From assembly GCA_018907035.1 (NCBI GenBank), contig JACCIC010000028.1, forward strand, positions 3,279,001 to 3,343,000: DNA of 64,000 bases, in the 5' to 3' direction. The position numbers were made by a program, and so were the translations under genes. This document shows, piece by piece, positions 1-12,118 of this stretch; position 1 is the stretch's first letter; every line of letters begins with the position of its first letter. The notes under the pieces are model-generated. The model ran no database searches. It saw only the letters and a list, made by a program, of their open reading frames with translations, and had not been told where the DNA came from. Origin of the DNA: Sycobia sp. Sy_11. Taxonomy: Eukaryota; Arthropoda; Insecta; Hymenoptera; Epichrysomallidae.

Positions 1-1372
1 TTTTACAGAAGCTCGTACAAAATGAATAATGAAACAAGGTAAGAACTAATAAAGTTAGAAGTAAAAATTCAAATAATAAATAATTCAGGCAGATAGAAAT
101 TTTACGAGTGCTTTCTCTGAAGTAATTTTAATTTTGTGTTACTCCATTTTTATGAAAATAATGATGCCAGTGGGAAAGAATGCAGTCATAATTTATGCCG
201 ATATATTAATTGATAATAAATAATATTAAGTGACTTTAAATAAAGAAAATATTATTGCAAATTTTAATGTAAAAAAAAATACGCTTTTTTGCTTACGTAC
301 AGGTGGTTGGCGACAACGCATTTGGAGCCCGTGGGCGCTCGAAGGGTATTTCCTTGTTTCGATGAGCCGGCGTTGAAGGCTAGATTTGACATAAGCGTTG
401 ATGTGCCAGAAAATTATAGCTCTATCAGTAATATGGAATTAAAATCAAAGACTGGGTAAATATATTTTTAATGAACTGATTATAAAGAATGTAGTAGATA
501 AATCCTTTATTAAATATTTTCCACGAGTCGCAATTCCATGAATCAAATAACCGAATGAATTGAAAAACAATAATGTGATGGATTTTTCAGTAACCTGCAC
601 GAATTCCACACAACCCCCCTAATGTCCACCTATCTAATGGCACTGGTGGTGAGCGACTTCAAGTCGAAGGAGCAAAAGGACGACAAGCATACGTACAGGG
701 TCTGGTCGAATCCGGTCGTCGCCCACCAGCTGAACTACTCCCTCGGGGTGATGAAGCCCATCGTTGAATTTTACGAGAGCAATTTCGGCCACCCCTACAC
801 CCTGCCGAAGATGGACATGGTGGCGCTTCCGGACTTCTCGTCCGGCGCCATGGAGAACTGGGGCCTGATCACCTATCGCGAGACGATGATGCTGTACGAT
901 CCCGTGGCAATGTCGAGCCTCGTCGCCAAGCAATCGATACACAACGTCATCGCCCACGAGATCGCGCACCAGTGGTTCGGGAATCTCGTCAGCCCGCTCT
1001 GGTGGGACTATCTCTGGCTGAGCGAGGGCTTCGCCCGATACTTCCAGAATCACGCGCACGGCGAGGTATCGGCATTTCCTTAGACTAGATATACACCGTG
1101 TCATAAATTTCGATGTAGAGCTACATACGTTTATGTAGCTCACGGGGACATGCAAGCCTGGGGGGAAGTTGTTACTGAAGCGAGTTCGGGCACGGATTAT
1201 TGAATGAGCTTCAAATGTTTAGACTAAGTTTTATATAATTTGAAAAGCATATAGGGTTGAAGAGTAAATTCTTCAATGAATAAATTGAAAGCTTTATATA
1301 AGTAGGATTGATAAAATTTATTTTTTAGTTAGAATTACCAACGTTAACTTGATGCTTATTTTCGAAAACTTC

Positions 1373-1426
<54 letters not shown>

Positions 1427-3138
1427 TTTTTAAATATTTAAGTCACAAGTTCTGCTAAACTTTTGCAAAAAGAAATAAAATACCTAACTGATAGTAATAA
1501 TTACATGTGTAGATAACTGATTAATAATATAAGACAAAAATATTAAGTATTTTTAACAATGCTAAAATGTATTCTATCTGTAACCATATAACTTTTTAAA
1601 TGTTTTTAATTTTAACGAGATTTTTTAAATAAAAATTGCTTTAATTAATAGAATAGTTTGACTAATAAAAAGAATAGTTTTACTAAAATTAAAATAACAT
1701 TAGAAGTTCGTGTAATAGTATATGATTTTAATAAAACTTATTGCTTGGTTTAATGCGTATGAAATATTATTTTATATTATTAGGAAGAAAATGCATGGGA
1801 ATTAGAGACACAATTCGTCGTAGATTACATGCATACAGCGATGTCTGACGATTCTTCCAAAAGCACACACCCTGTCACCGCCAAAGTTTTCAGTCCTACA
1901 GAAATTAGAGATATATTTGATAGCATATCATACGGCAAAGCTGGCTGTTTAATAAGAATGATAGAGAAATTAATAGGACGAGATAAATTTTATGGCGCGC
2001 TACATCGTTATCTTGAAGCTTGGTACGTTGAATTATAATTGTATAATTTTGATTAAAAGATTGATACAATTTAGCTTATATTAGCCGGCCTTATAAAATA
2101 ATTAAAATTATTGTTAAAAATAATGTTAAATTAAATAATATTAAAGTAATTAAAATTAATTTAAATAATATTAAAAATATTAAAAATAATATAAAATAGT
2201 TTAGCGTATATTATCCGGCCTTAAAGCTGTAATATATTTATTATATATCTTTTTTTTTCATATTTTTGCTATTGTCGTTTCCGTAACCGGCGATTCCTTT
2301 TTCAGTAAATATTCGACCGGAACTCCTGAAGCCCTATTCAAGGCATTTGAAACTGAGCTTAATGCATCTGATTCTGCTGCATTCAACGTATTCGAAGTCA
2401 TGGAAAGTTGGACCAAGCAACCCGGTTATCCGGTAGTAAATGTCGTTTTTACGAACGACAAGGTGGAATTAAAGCAAAAGAGATTTTTCATAAGATTTAA
2501 TAGTACTAGTGATGCGACCTGGGCTATACCAATAAGTTGGGCTACTCGTAGCAACCCGAATTTCCAAGAAACGTCGAAAGTTGAATGGTTCAATGAAAGT
2601 TCTAAGACAATAGAAATAAAAAGGAATAGTTCTGACTGGGTAATTTTGAATCTTCAGCAAACAGGTGAGTTTATTCCCAATTGCAATTGAATAAAAACTA
2701 ATTTTTTACGTATATTGCTAGTCTTATAACATCAAACTGTACACTGCATGGTTAAAAGGAAATCATGTCATTTTCATCCTTCGCTACATTATATCAGTTA
2801 GAAAATAGCTGAAAATACATACTATATAGCCTTTACGTCTGTATAGGTTTCTATAGAGTAAACTACGATAAGGCAATGTGGCACCGAATCATTGCCGCAC
2901 TGAACACGCAGGACCGTACGCTTATCCACGAGGTGAACCGAGCATCTTTGGTCGACGACATGCTGAATCTCGGCCGCAATGGCCAGATCGATTACAACAC
3001 TGTATTCAGTGGCTTAAATTACCTGGCTGACGAAACGGATTATGCCCCGTGGAACGCGGCCCTTCGTGGATTCTCTTACCTAAGCAAACAGTTCGTCGGC
3101 CGTACGGAAGAATTTGCATTATTCAAAGTAAATAAGCC

Positions 3139-3185
<47 letters not shown>

Positions 3186-6100
3186 CATACGTATATAATG
3201 AATAATTAACGAAATTCATTCTACTTAGATGTATGTGGTTGATTTACTCGAGCCCACCTTAGACAGACTGGGATTCAATGAGGTAGAAGGTGAGAAACAC
3301 GTAGACACGCTACTAAGAAGACTTGCACTAACCTGGTTGTGCAAGCTTGAGCATAATGACTGTGTCGACAAGTCTATGGCACTGTTTGAAAAACAGCTAA
3401 ATAATTCAAGGTGGGTTAAGGCACTTATTTCAATGGTATAATTAAATGTTTTAATTGTGTCAAAAATTGATTTGCCACCTGTCTTTCTCGTACAGCAATA
3501 AGAGTTATTCACTTATTCAGAAAATAAAATTAAATTGAAAAGTTCATATTATTCAATTTTATTAAATTTATCAAATGTAAAGTTTATTATTCACTTATGC
3601 TCATTAAAATAATAAATTTTCTAGAAATAATTTTAACTGTCCAAATCAATTAATTTTTTTTTATGAAATCAACTAATTTTATTAATTATATAAAGCTAAA
3701 GTAAAATAAATAATTCGTATACGTAATTAATTAGTTATCGAGTGCCAGCCAACCAACGCAACTTTATTTACTGTGTTGGCGTTAAAAATGGAGGCGACCG
3801 AGCTTGGAATTACTTGTGGAAGGAAATGCTAGATACAGATTATGCCACCGAGCAAACGACAATTTTAAGCGCACTAGGCTGCTCTAAAAATTCATCGAAA
3901 TTAACTATGTAAGATTGATATCAAATACATTAGGATATAACTAATAATAAGAACTCGGTATCTGGATGTAAAATATTTTTTAGGCTTTTAAATCTTGCCA
4001 TCACACCGAATTCAGTGATAAGACTTCAGGATACGAAAAAGGCCTTTACAAGTGTCATTCAGGGTGGACTTACTGGCGTAGAAACGACTCTGGACTTTAT
4101 CGAAGCTAATTATGAAAGAATTCGCAACCAGTGAGTATTTTTCTTTAGTTAGTCAAATAGCTTATAATTATTTTATTATCTAAGATATTAAATAACAAAT
4201 AAAAGTTGGGATGAAAGTTTGTGAATAATACTAAAAAGAGAGATAAATAATAATTTTGCATAAGACCAGTAAATTAAATTTAAAGGTGAAATTTCAAACG
4301 TATAAATATAAAGCGTTTATGTTCAATTATAAATATATATTTAATCTGCGATTTTGTATTCAGCACCAATGATGACAGCATAATTAAATCTTCCATTAAT
4401 ATTATATCAAAAATAGTCACTGCTGACAAGCTCTTCGAAAAGGTATGTTAAATCAAATTTTTAGTTTTTTTATTGTATATATTATTTTATTATATTTATT
4501 ATCAAATTATGCAATTTTCTTTTTTTATCATACTTATATATTTCGAAATACATACAAAATTTCTGTATAAATTTATATATAACTTTAAAAAGCTTAAACT
4601 CTGCGAATAATGATTACTTCTAAAAACATTAATCTCTTCTTGTAGTTCAATACTTTCTTGGAGAACTTTAAGGAAAAAATGCCAAGCCTTTTGAAGACCT
4701 TGCGAAACTCACAGAAACGTTCAAGAATCGAATTGAACTGGTACAAAAGTCGTGCACCAAGCATTCGTAACTGGCTGGTCAAAAATAATCCAAAAGCACA
4801 ACTGCGATTGTCAACTTCCGTGAAACCCGAGTCTTACCATATCTATCTTAAACCATATTTTGAAGAAAAGAATTTTACTTTTGATGGAAATGTTATCATA
4901 AATGTGAACATTCACAAAAACACGTCAATAATAGGCCTCCATGCAAAATATCTTAATATTACCGAAATTAAAGTCAATGACCAAGTGAATGAAAATTTCT
5001 ACTATAGACTCAACCCAAAAACAGAGAGGTTGAACATTATCTTTGCAAATAAGTTGATGGCTGGTACAAAACTTAAATTGAATATTATGTACTCTGGTTA
5101 TTTGAAGGATGATATGAGAGGATTTTACAGAAGCTATTACTACGATGATGAAGGGAAAAAAATGTAAGTAATAGAAAAATAAAAAAATTAAATTATAGTT
5201 TTGTGATATATCAAGAATATTCTAACATCATTTTGCTGGAAATTTAAGTTTTAAAACAGAATCTTGCCAAAAAGCAAATTATATCTTTGAGATATAGAAA
5301 AAATTGTAATGTACCATCATAACAAATGCATGAGCATTAGATCAAGTTGTGATAAAATACTAAATATACTAATCAATAAAATCCATTATTTATTGTAAGC
5401 TCATGATCATAAAATCTTACGAATAATGCAAATTTCATTCGTAATAATCTTTCATCCCCTTTTAAGATGGTTGGCAAGTACACAGTTCGAGCCTACTTAT
5501 GCCAGAAGAGCTTTCCCATGCTTTGACGAGCCGCAGTTCAAAGCGAAATTCACAGTACACATTGCAAAACCAGAGGGTTATCGTACAATGAGCAATATGG
5601 GTTCGCAACCTAAAGAACGAAAAGAGTAAGTTTTATACACTATTAGTAACAATTTTGTGATTAATCGTTGTATGTGAGAAAGATATTCACCTACATTCGT
5701 TTACTTTTCTATTATTTTTATTAGTGTTATCGAAATAGTGAATAATTCAGAAGATTAGATCTAATCATCCTTGGCAAATTAATCGCAATACAGAGATAAC
5801 TATATTATTTATTTTGCAGTTCTGAGGGTCAGCTTTGGGATGATTTTGATGAAAGTATCATTATGTCACCTTATATCGTAGCTTTTGCCGTAACAAATTT
5901 CGACAAATATTCTGGATCCTCTCCATCTTCTAGAGTATCGATATGGGCAAGATCGCAGCTAAAAAATTACCTTAACAATACACCTGATATTGGTAGCCAA
6001 GCTTTGAACTTTTTAGAAAAGTTCACAAATATTTCCTACCCTCTCAAAGAAATGAATTTCCTCGCCGTTCCTGACTTTGACATGGGGGCTATGGAAAATT

Positions 6101-9079
6101 GGGGACTTGTTACATTCAGGTATGTTGCAATAAATAAAATAGTTTTGTTAAAAGTTTCTTTAATTACACATTAATAATTTTTTATGAAATAGATTTATTT
6201 TAAAGTATTGCAAGCAATAAGAATGAAATTCACAGTACTTTGTTAAATATTTGCTACTGTATGTAATATTATATACATAAATCCAGCGATGGTAAATTAA
6301 ATCGAGACTAAATTTTAAATTAAAATTAACTTAATATTCATTGCCTCGGTATTGACTTGATTCATTAATGTAGATATCTTGCTTAATAATTTACAATATT
6401 ATCGCTGTTAAAATAAATTAAACAAGAATGTTTTTCTTTAAAGAGAGTATGGTCTTACATACGATCAAGCCTCAATATCTGCCAGCTATAAGAAATACGT
6501 GACTACTACTGTATCGCATGAATTGGTCCACATGTGGTTTGGCGATTTAGTTACTTGTGAATGGTGGGATTACACCTGGCTTAATGAGGGCTTTGCCGAA
6601 TACCTTTCACATATTGCTAGCGATGTCGTGAGTTAAATGCTTTATTTATACTTGCATATGTTTTAATAATTTTATTACAAAAATCCCTTTGTTTTTAATA
6701 AATCGTCTTTTCTCGTCAAAAGATTCAGCCAAGTTGGAAGTTGCTTAAACAATTCGTAGTCGACGATTTCCAACCCGCGCTTGATTTTGACTCCAAGTCA
6801 TCTTCCCATGCTATGAACAACAAAGTTCTTACACCAGGCGAAGCACAGGATGGATTCGATAGAATTGCTTATGAAAAATGTAAGATTTGTACTATATAAC
6901 TTTCATAATATTTTATCAATCACTCCTGTTATTTTAAATTACGATTATATAACTAAATTATAAAAAATTTCTAAATTAAATTTTTAAGCCGAATAAAACA
7001 GAAAAACTTCTTTCATTGCAGCTGCTAGCGTAATTAGAATGTTGCATCATAGTTTCGATCAAAAACTTTTCGTCGAGGCTCTGTATAATTATCTAGACAA
7101 GCACAAATATAGTACAGCAAGACCGGAATACTTGACCGAGGCGATTAAAACTCGTTTGGAGAAAGCAGGGCTCGAGATTCCAGGAAACCTTCAGGTTGGC
7201 GTATCTACAGTAATTGAAAGTTGGACAACACAGCCAGGATATCCAGTTGTAAATGCTTCCCGAGATGGCGAAAATGTTATACTGTCTCAGGTACCTTGCG
7301 AAAAAATTATCTTTTTTAAATTAATAATTCCATTTTATCTTACATAAAAATTCAATAAATAATCAGTTACGACAGCAAAAATCTCAATAATTCATGAATA
7401 TTATCATTTATTTCAGAAACAATTCCTTTTACCACCTATCAATGCTTCAGAAAAGAATCGGTTTTACTGGGTTCCTATTACTTATACAACTGAGACAGAA
7501 TTGAACTTTAACAATACTACACCTCGTCTATGGCTAGGCGATCAACAGCAGAAAATAGTTTTGAAACCTGAAGACACGTGGTTCCTCCTGAACACTCAAG
7601 CAATTGGTTTCTACCGAGTTAACTATGACATAGAAACTTGGCGACGTTTGATTGAACTATTGAATAGCGATCAATTTACAAAGATTGACGAAGTGAATCG
7701 TGCTCAGTTAATTGACGATTCATTCAATCTGGCCAGGGCTGGGAATTTGGACTTTGAAATTGCACTCAACGTTTCTAAATACCTAAGAAGGGAAACCAGT
7801 TACTTCCCATGGAAGTCATACTTTAATGCATTATCCTACTTATCTCAAAGATTTGAAGGCCATGCTGATTCCAAAAAATTATTAGCTGATTATGTACTTA
7901 ATCTTATTTCTCCGATATATGAAAACCTTGGTTTTGTAGAGAACATGAAAAATGATGAGCATCTACTTCAGCTTCACAGGCAACTAATTTTGAGTTGGGC
8001 TTGTACCTTCGATCATGAAAAGTGCATCAGCGAAGCTAAAGCATCTTTTACTCAAATAAGGTGACCATATAGTTCTATTACAATAAATCGAATTAGAAGT
8101 CAATATTCAAAATTTATAAATTGTGGAATTTTTTTTGTAAATTTAGTATGAGTCCGAATATTGCATCGACGGTTTATTGCACCGGTATCCGATACGGTTC
8201 TGCAGAAAACTGGAATGAGTTATGGTATAAATTTACCAAAGCAATTTTAGCAACAGATTCTCTAACAATGCTCAGAAGCCTTGGTTGTTCCAGAAATACT
8301 ACAATACTTGAGAAGTAAGTAATCATTATTACAGTATGAAAAAGTATTTGTCTTAATAATAATTAATTGCTTTTATACTAGATATTTGGATTTGATCACC
8401 GATAAGGATTCGATGATTCGTCGACAAGATGCAGCCGCTGCCTTCTCTTCAATTTATACTTCTAGTCAAATCGGTCTGGAAACGACAATTAACTATCTCC
8501 AGAGGAATCTTGAAAGGCTGTACGAATAGTAAGTTTTCATATAGCGAACACATATTAATGAAATACGTGACAAGTTTAACGAAATATTTTTTAAGCAGTA
8601 ATCTCGTTGAACGTTGTCAATTAGAGTTTCACTATCTGTAATATTAAATATTTATTTTAAATATTATTAAAATTATTTTTCATTATTAAACTTTTAGCTA
8701 CGGCGATTGGGCCGATGTAGGATCTCTTTTCACAAGCTTATCTGGCCGTATCACAACGAAAGAACAAATAGACAATGTAAGAATCCTTTTATTTCAAAAT
8801 TCAAAATTGTTTATAAATAATCAAAATCTTATTCACAAATTACAGCTGGAAACATTCGCAAATGAAGAGCGTGCCTCAAAAGTCAAATCTTCTATCGAAA
8901 AAGCTATAAAGACTGCTAACAATAATTACGAATGGTTCAATAAGAACTCGGATAAGATAAACACATGGTTGTCAGCCTACAGTGAATCTTCAGATAGAGA
9001 TTCGAGTAGTGCAGCGATCCCAGCCACACCAGCCATTATTTCCTTAACCTTTGTGAGTCTTATCTTATTTTTGTATTAG
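1..9079 (+). CDS. Tandem two-module M1 aminopeptidase N, 5' partial, GPI-type tail
   Basis: Exopeptidase that removes N-terminal residues from peptides, probably outside the cell. I joined the exons by homology and GT-AG sites: 1-38, 303-455, 591-1065, 1784-2022, 2306-2664, 2847-3127, 3229-3410, 3735-3908, 3984-4130, 4364-4442, 4646-5163, 5467-5625, 5820-6119, 6444-6627, 6723-6879, 7022-7290, 7417-8060, 8147-8314, 8382-8528, 8698-8776, 8846-9079. Together they give 1661 codons plus TAG with every phase compatible. Residues are counted from the window start. Module 1 has GAMENWG at 149-155, HEIAH at 186-190, the third zinc ligand E209 and Tyr272. Module 2 has GAMENWG at 1024-1030, HELVH at 1060-1064, E1083 and Tyr1146. 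The C-terminus is Ser-rich and then ends in the hydrophobic [13 protein letters not shown], as in GPI-anchored insect APNs. The true start lies upstream of the window. The main alternative is two separate genes, but one uninterrupted exon (4646-5163) crosses the junction. Confidence 0.9.
1375..1422. repeat. (AT)n microsatellite in APN intron
   Basis: Uninterrupted AT dinucleotides inside intron 1066-1783 of the tandem APN gene. Confidence 0.97.
2070..2223. repeat. Pair of 24-bp direct repeats in APN intron
   Basis: Copies at 2070-2093 and 2200-2223 differ at two positions only. Both contain CCGGCCTTA in otherwise very AT-rich DNA. The 106 bp between them are a low-complexity run of AAT-like words. 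They lie in intron 2023-2305 of the tandem APN gene, outside its splice sites. Origin unknown. Confidence 0.85.
3143..3184. repeat. (TA)n microsatellite filling a short APN intron
   Basis: The intron 3128-3228 is only 101 bp long, and about 40 bp of it are TA dinucleotides. Donor and acceptor lie outside the repeat. Confidence 0.95.
4791..9079 (+). other. APN catalytic module 2 with GPI-type C-terminus
   Basis: This second M1 module starts directly after module 1 at about [13 protein letters not shown], the usual start of the mature N-terminal domain, with no signal peptide. It is complete: beta-sandwich (4791-5625), thermolysin-like catalytic domain (5820-7000), small beta domain and helical C-terminal domain (to about 8990), then a Ser-rich spacer and hydrophobic tail. 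The zinc site reads HELVH followed by MWFGDLVT; most family members have HELAH and QWFGNLVT. Glu1083 in LNEGFA and Tyr1146 in RIAYEK are kept. Exon 7417-8060 is one long piece where module 1 and the - strand gene have introns. The base composition is AT-rich throughout, unlike the GC-rich core exon of module 1. Confidence 0.88.
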
Positions 9080-12000
9080 TATTAAAATTATTGCTACAAA
9101 TCTGTTGTTATTGAAAAGTTTATAAAACTTTAAGTTGTTGAGTTATCTATTAATTTAAGAAGAATTCTTGTGTATTAAAATATGCGCTTGTACAAGCATG
9201 CGCTAACATTTTATAAGAAAAAAGAAAGCTATTGTATAAATCAATATAACTTTATTATCTTATTTTTATTTTCTGAAAATGTTTTAGAAATAATAATTAT
9301 TTATAAATTACAGCTATAACTGAGATAATCCTCTCAAGATTCGTGACATGAGACTTATCAGTATTGTGCTTGCTTTTGCATTCAATGACAAAAGGAAACT
9401 TTTGGCTACGCTTCTCTCAAGGACGCGAAATAAAGGGCACTGTGAATTGTTATAATACATGTGATAAATGTCCCTTTTTATGTAATTTTGTGAATTGTCT
9501 GTATATGTGTTTATATGTCGACATAATCATTTCCTAGTAATAACAAATTTATTTTCCATGTATTGTTAAATTATCGCTTTACGTGCATTATAAAAAGAAG
9601 ATAAAAAATACATTTTATAATCTATATGAATTTATTGGTATTCATTCGGTATCAAATACTTTTACGTTTGATTTAGTAAATCTATGGTAAATAACACTTA
9701 TAACAAAGATAATTATTCTACTAACAAATAGTAATATTTATCAGTTACACAAATTTTTTTATTTGAATTTTTGAAAATACATTTAATAATCAAAACCCAT
9801 ATTATAGAATTTTATTTTCCTTTAAATTAAATATTTTTAGGGGAACAATCAATTCGTAATTGTTCTATTTATTCCGCTAATTGAATTATGAATTGGGGAT
9901 TTCATAATAATGTGTTCATTTTTTTATAAAACAACTATGATACTAATCATGCCAAATAGAGCATCCTTTTCCCGTTCCTAATTATCCTTTAAAAATGTAT
10001 CACTCGGACTTTCCATTGAATGTACATGTAGTACGTGAATCTTAACTATTTATGTGTTCGTGATATAAGTACATACGTACAAATTTCTGGTTACATAATA
10101 CGAGCACTAGTTAATAATACTGCTATAATTAAATCGGTTGCTGATTGTTTTACATCTTGATATCTCGAAAAAGAGTAGTGTGTTAAAAACATCATTTGTA
10201 TGTCACATATTTGTGTAATAATACAACATAGTTTATTCTTTTTCGACGTGTAAATAACAATTATTGACAAATATTTCAATCGCAGTATAAAATAAGTTTG
10301 TAGCTTATTACTAGCTACAGGTAGTTTTATTATCTTGATAGTTTTTTTTTATGTTAAGTTCTATTTTTATACTTTATTTCTAAACTTATTAATAAATAAA
10401 ATTAAATGATATTTAATTATTTTAATCTATTTCTTTTTATTTGTTTTTTAATGCTTTTATAATTCAGTCTCCTCATTAAGCAATCCGTAGTATTTTAGAT
10501 CAATTATAAAAATATTCGATGGATCGTAGACTGTACTTTCTCCTGTAAAATTAATTCAAGTCTTATATTATTTAAAATATATGTAATAAGCAAGAATGCA
10601 CATACTATTGTTAATTTCAATGAATAATTTCTTAGTTACTGCCTGTGGAATTTTTTCTCGTTTCGTTCAAAACTTATATTTATAATTACTATGTATTCGC
10701 GCAATAACTCAGCTATGTAATCTAAAAAATAATTAGGAATGATAAAAGATATATAAATATAATATTAACCAAATTATATTTATATAAAATTACTAATCAA
10801 AAAAATACATAAAGGAAATGAGAGAAATCTAACTATGACTTCCACCAGTTCACTCCATAATACACTTTCTTGTAAAATTTATTGATAAAATTGGTATGCA
10901 AGAAGCTTAATATATATAGAATTACATTTATTTACAGTTAAATACAAAATCTCTGGCATGATCCACATAGTTGACACTGATTTGTAAAAAATATTCTATG
11001 GCTACACTAATATATTCCATATAATTTATAAGAGATTTAACGATCATATCCGTTTCTTATGTACCTATAGTATTTTGTTCAAAACATCGGATTTTTGAAC
11101 TCAGTATTTACAACAATGAAATCTCTTGCAAAGTCGTATTCATTCAAATATCAGCTTTATTATCAATGAAATTCTCATGATTTCCATAACTATGAATAAA
11201 ATTTTCCATTACGGCAGACGGATAATGTTTTTATCTTTTATATATGTTCTATTTATGTTCTTATTATTCTGATCTCAATGTGCCAACAAATGTGTAAAAT
11301 GTGTCTGTTAAAGAACACATAGAAATTTTCAGACTTGCTAATGTTAATCAGCAAAGATCTGAATCACAACTTGGAGCCGCCTCGATTGAAAAATTTTTAC
11401 TCTATCGATCCAACCGTTGGATCTATAGAATAATAATGACAACGTATATCAATTATGATAAAAATATTTATGCGCATACGCATTTTGAAAGAGATGCTCA
11501 ATGTTTTAGTTTTCGCCTTTACATTAAACATTCTCGCTATACTTGTATAAATATTTAGAGATTCTTTCGTGAAAGATGTAGACACTTGAATTTTCAATAG
11601 TTTGATTGTGCAGGAATTAACTCGATGCACAGTTTCATACTCGCTATCTTGTATACATAAATATAAAAGGTTGCCACAATTGCAAATCTTTGTGCTTCTA
11701 AATATATCACAAATACAAAATTTCGTAATTCAGAATCACCGCTTCAACACTTTTTTAAAGTTCTTTCTAAAAGGCATCATAGAACAAATTTTTTTTTAAA
11801 TAACAAAATTTTAATATACCCTTTTTATGATAATTTTTATACATAAGATTTTTTTTTTGTAATTTTATAAAGTTTCGTTAAAGTATTAAAATATGAAGTA
11901 AATGTCATTTGCTAAAATTTTTTTTACTAAATTATAAGGATTCTTTTTCTTCTTTTCGAATCGGTTGAATAGGGAGCTTTTATAAAAACTAGTTATTGAA

Positions 12001-12118
12001 AGAACAATTGTTAAAAAAAATAGTTCTACTTAAAGATGCAACTCTTCAATAATACCCCTTTTCAACACACCGACAATTAGGAAATCTGTCGATGTTTGAC
12101 CAGCGAGATTTTCGCTTT
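9080..12118. other. Convergent 3' intergenic region between two APN genes
   Basis: AT-rich DNA between the stop of the + strand APN (9079) and the stop of the - strand APN (12119). The proximal parts must hold both 3'UTRs. An AATAAA at 9429-9434 is a candidate poly(A) signal for the + gene. ATTAAA read on the - strand (about 11807-11812) is a weak candidate for the other gene. I see no coding exon, RNA gene or recognisable mobile element here. The few ORFs, such as 11301-11558, look like chance. Confidence 0.6.

Larger units (their letters stand above)
1..4790 (+). other. APN catalytic module 1 (N-terminal part missing upstream)
   Basis: This is the first M1 module of the tandem gene. It begins in the window at FYRSSYK, which matches GFYRSSYK in the - strand paralogue, so most of its beta-sandwich domain lies upstream. 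The catalytic core is on the single GC-rich exon 591-1065. That exon carries GAMENWG and HEIAH, and also WLSEGFA with the third zinc ligand. The paralogues have an intron between these motifs. The catalytic tyrosine lies in SISYGK on exon 1784-2022. The helical C-terminal (ERAP1-C-like) domain runs over exons 2847-4442 and ends at about RNWLVKNN near base 4785, where a free APN would stop or begin its anchor. All catalytic residues are intact, so this module should be active. Confidence 0.87.

Noticed and set aside
634..1155. 173-codon ORF on the - strand
   Set aside because: It is antisense to the GC-rich catalytic exon of APN module 1, whose + frame shows clear M1 motifs.
3743..3908. Alternative acceptor at 3741-3742 for the APN exon ending at 3908
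   Set aside because: It would shift the frame and give an early stop. The acceptor at 3733-3734 keeps the frame and restores the family segment YCVGVKNGG.
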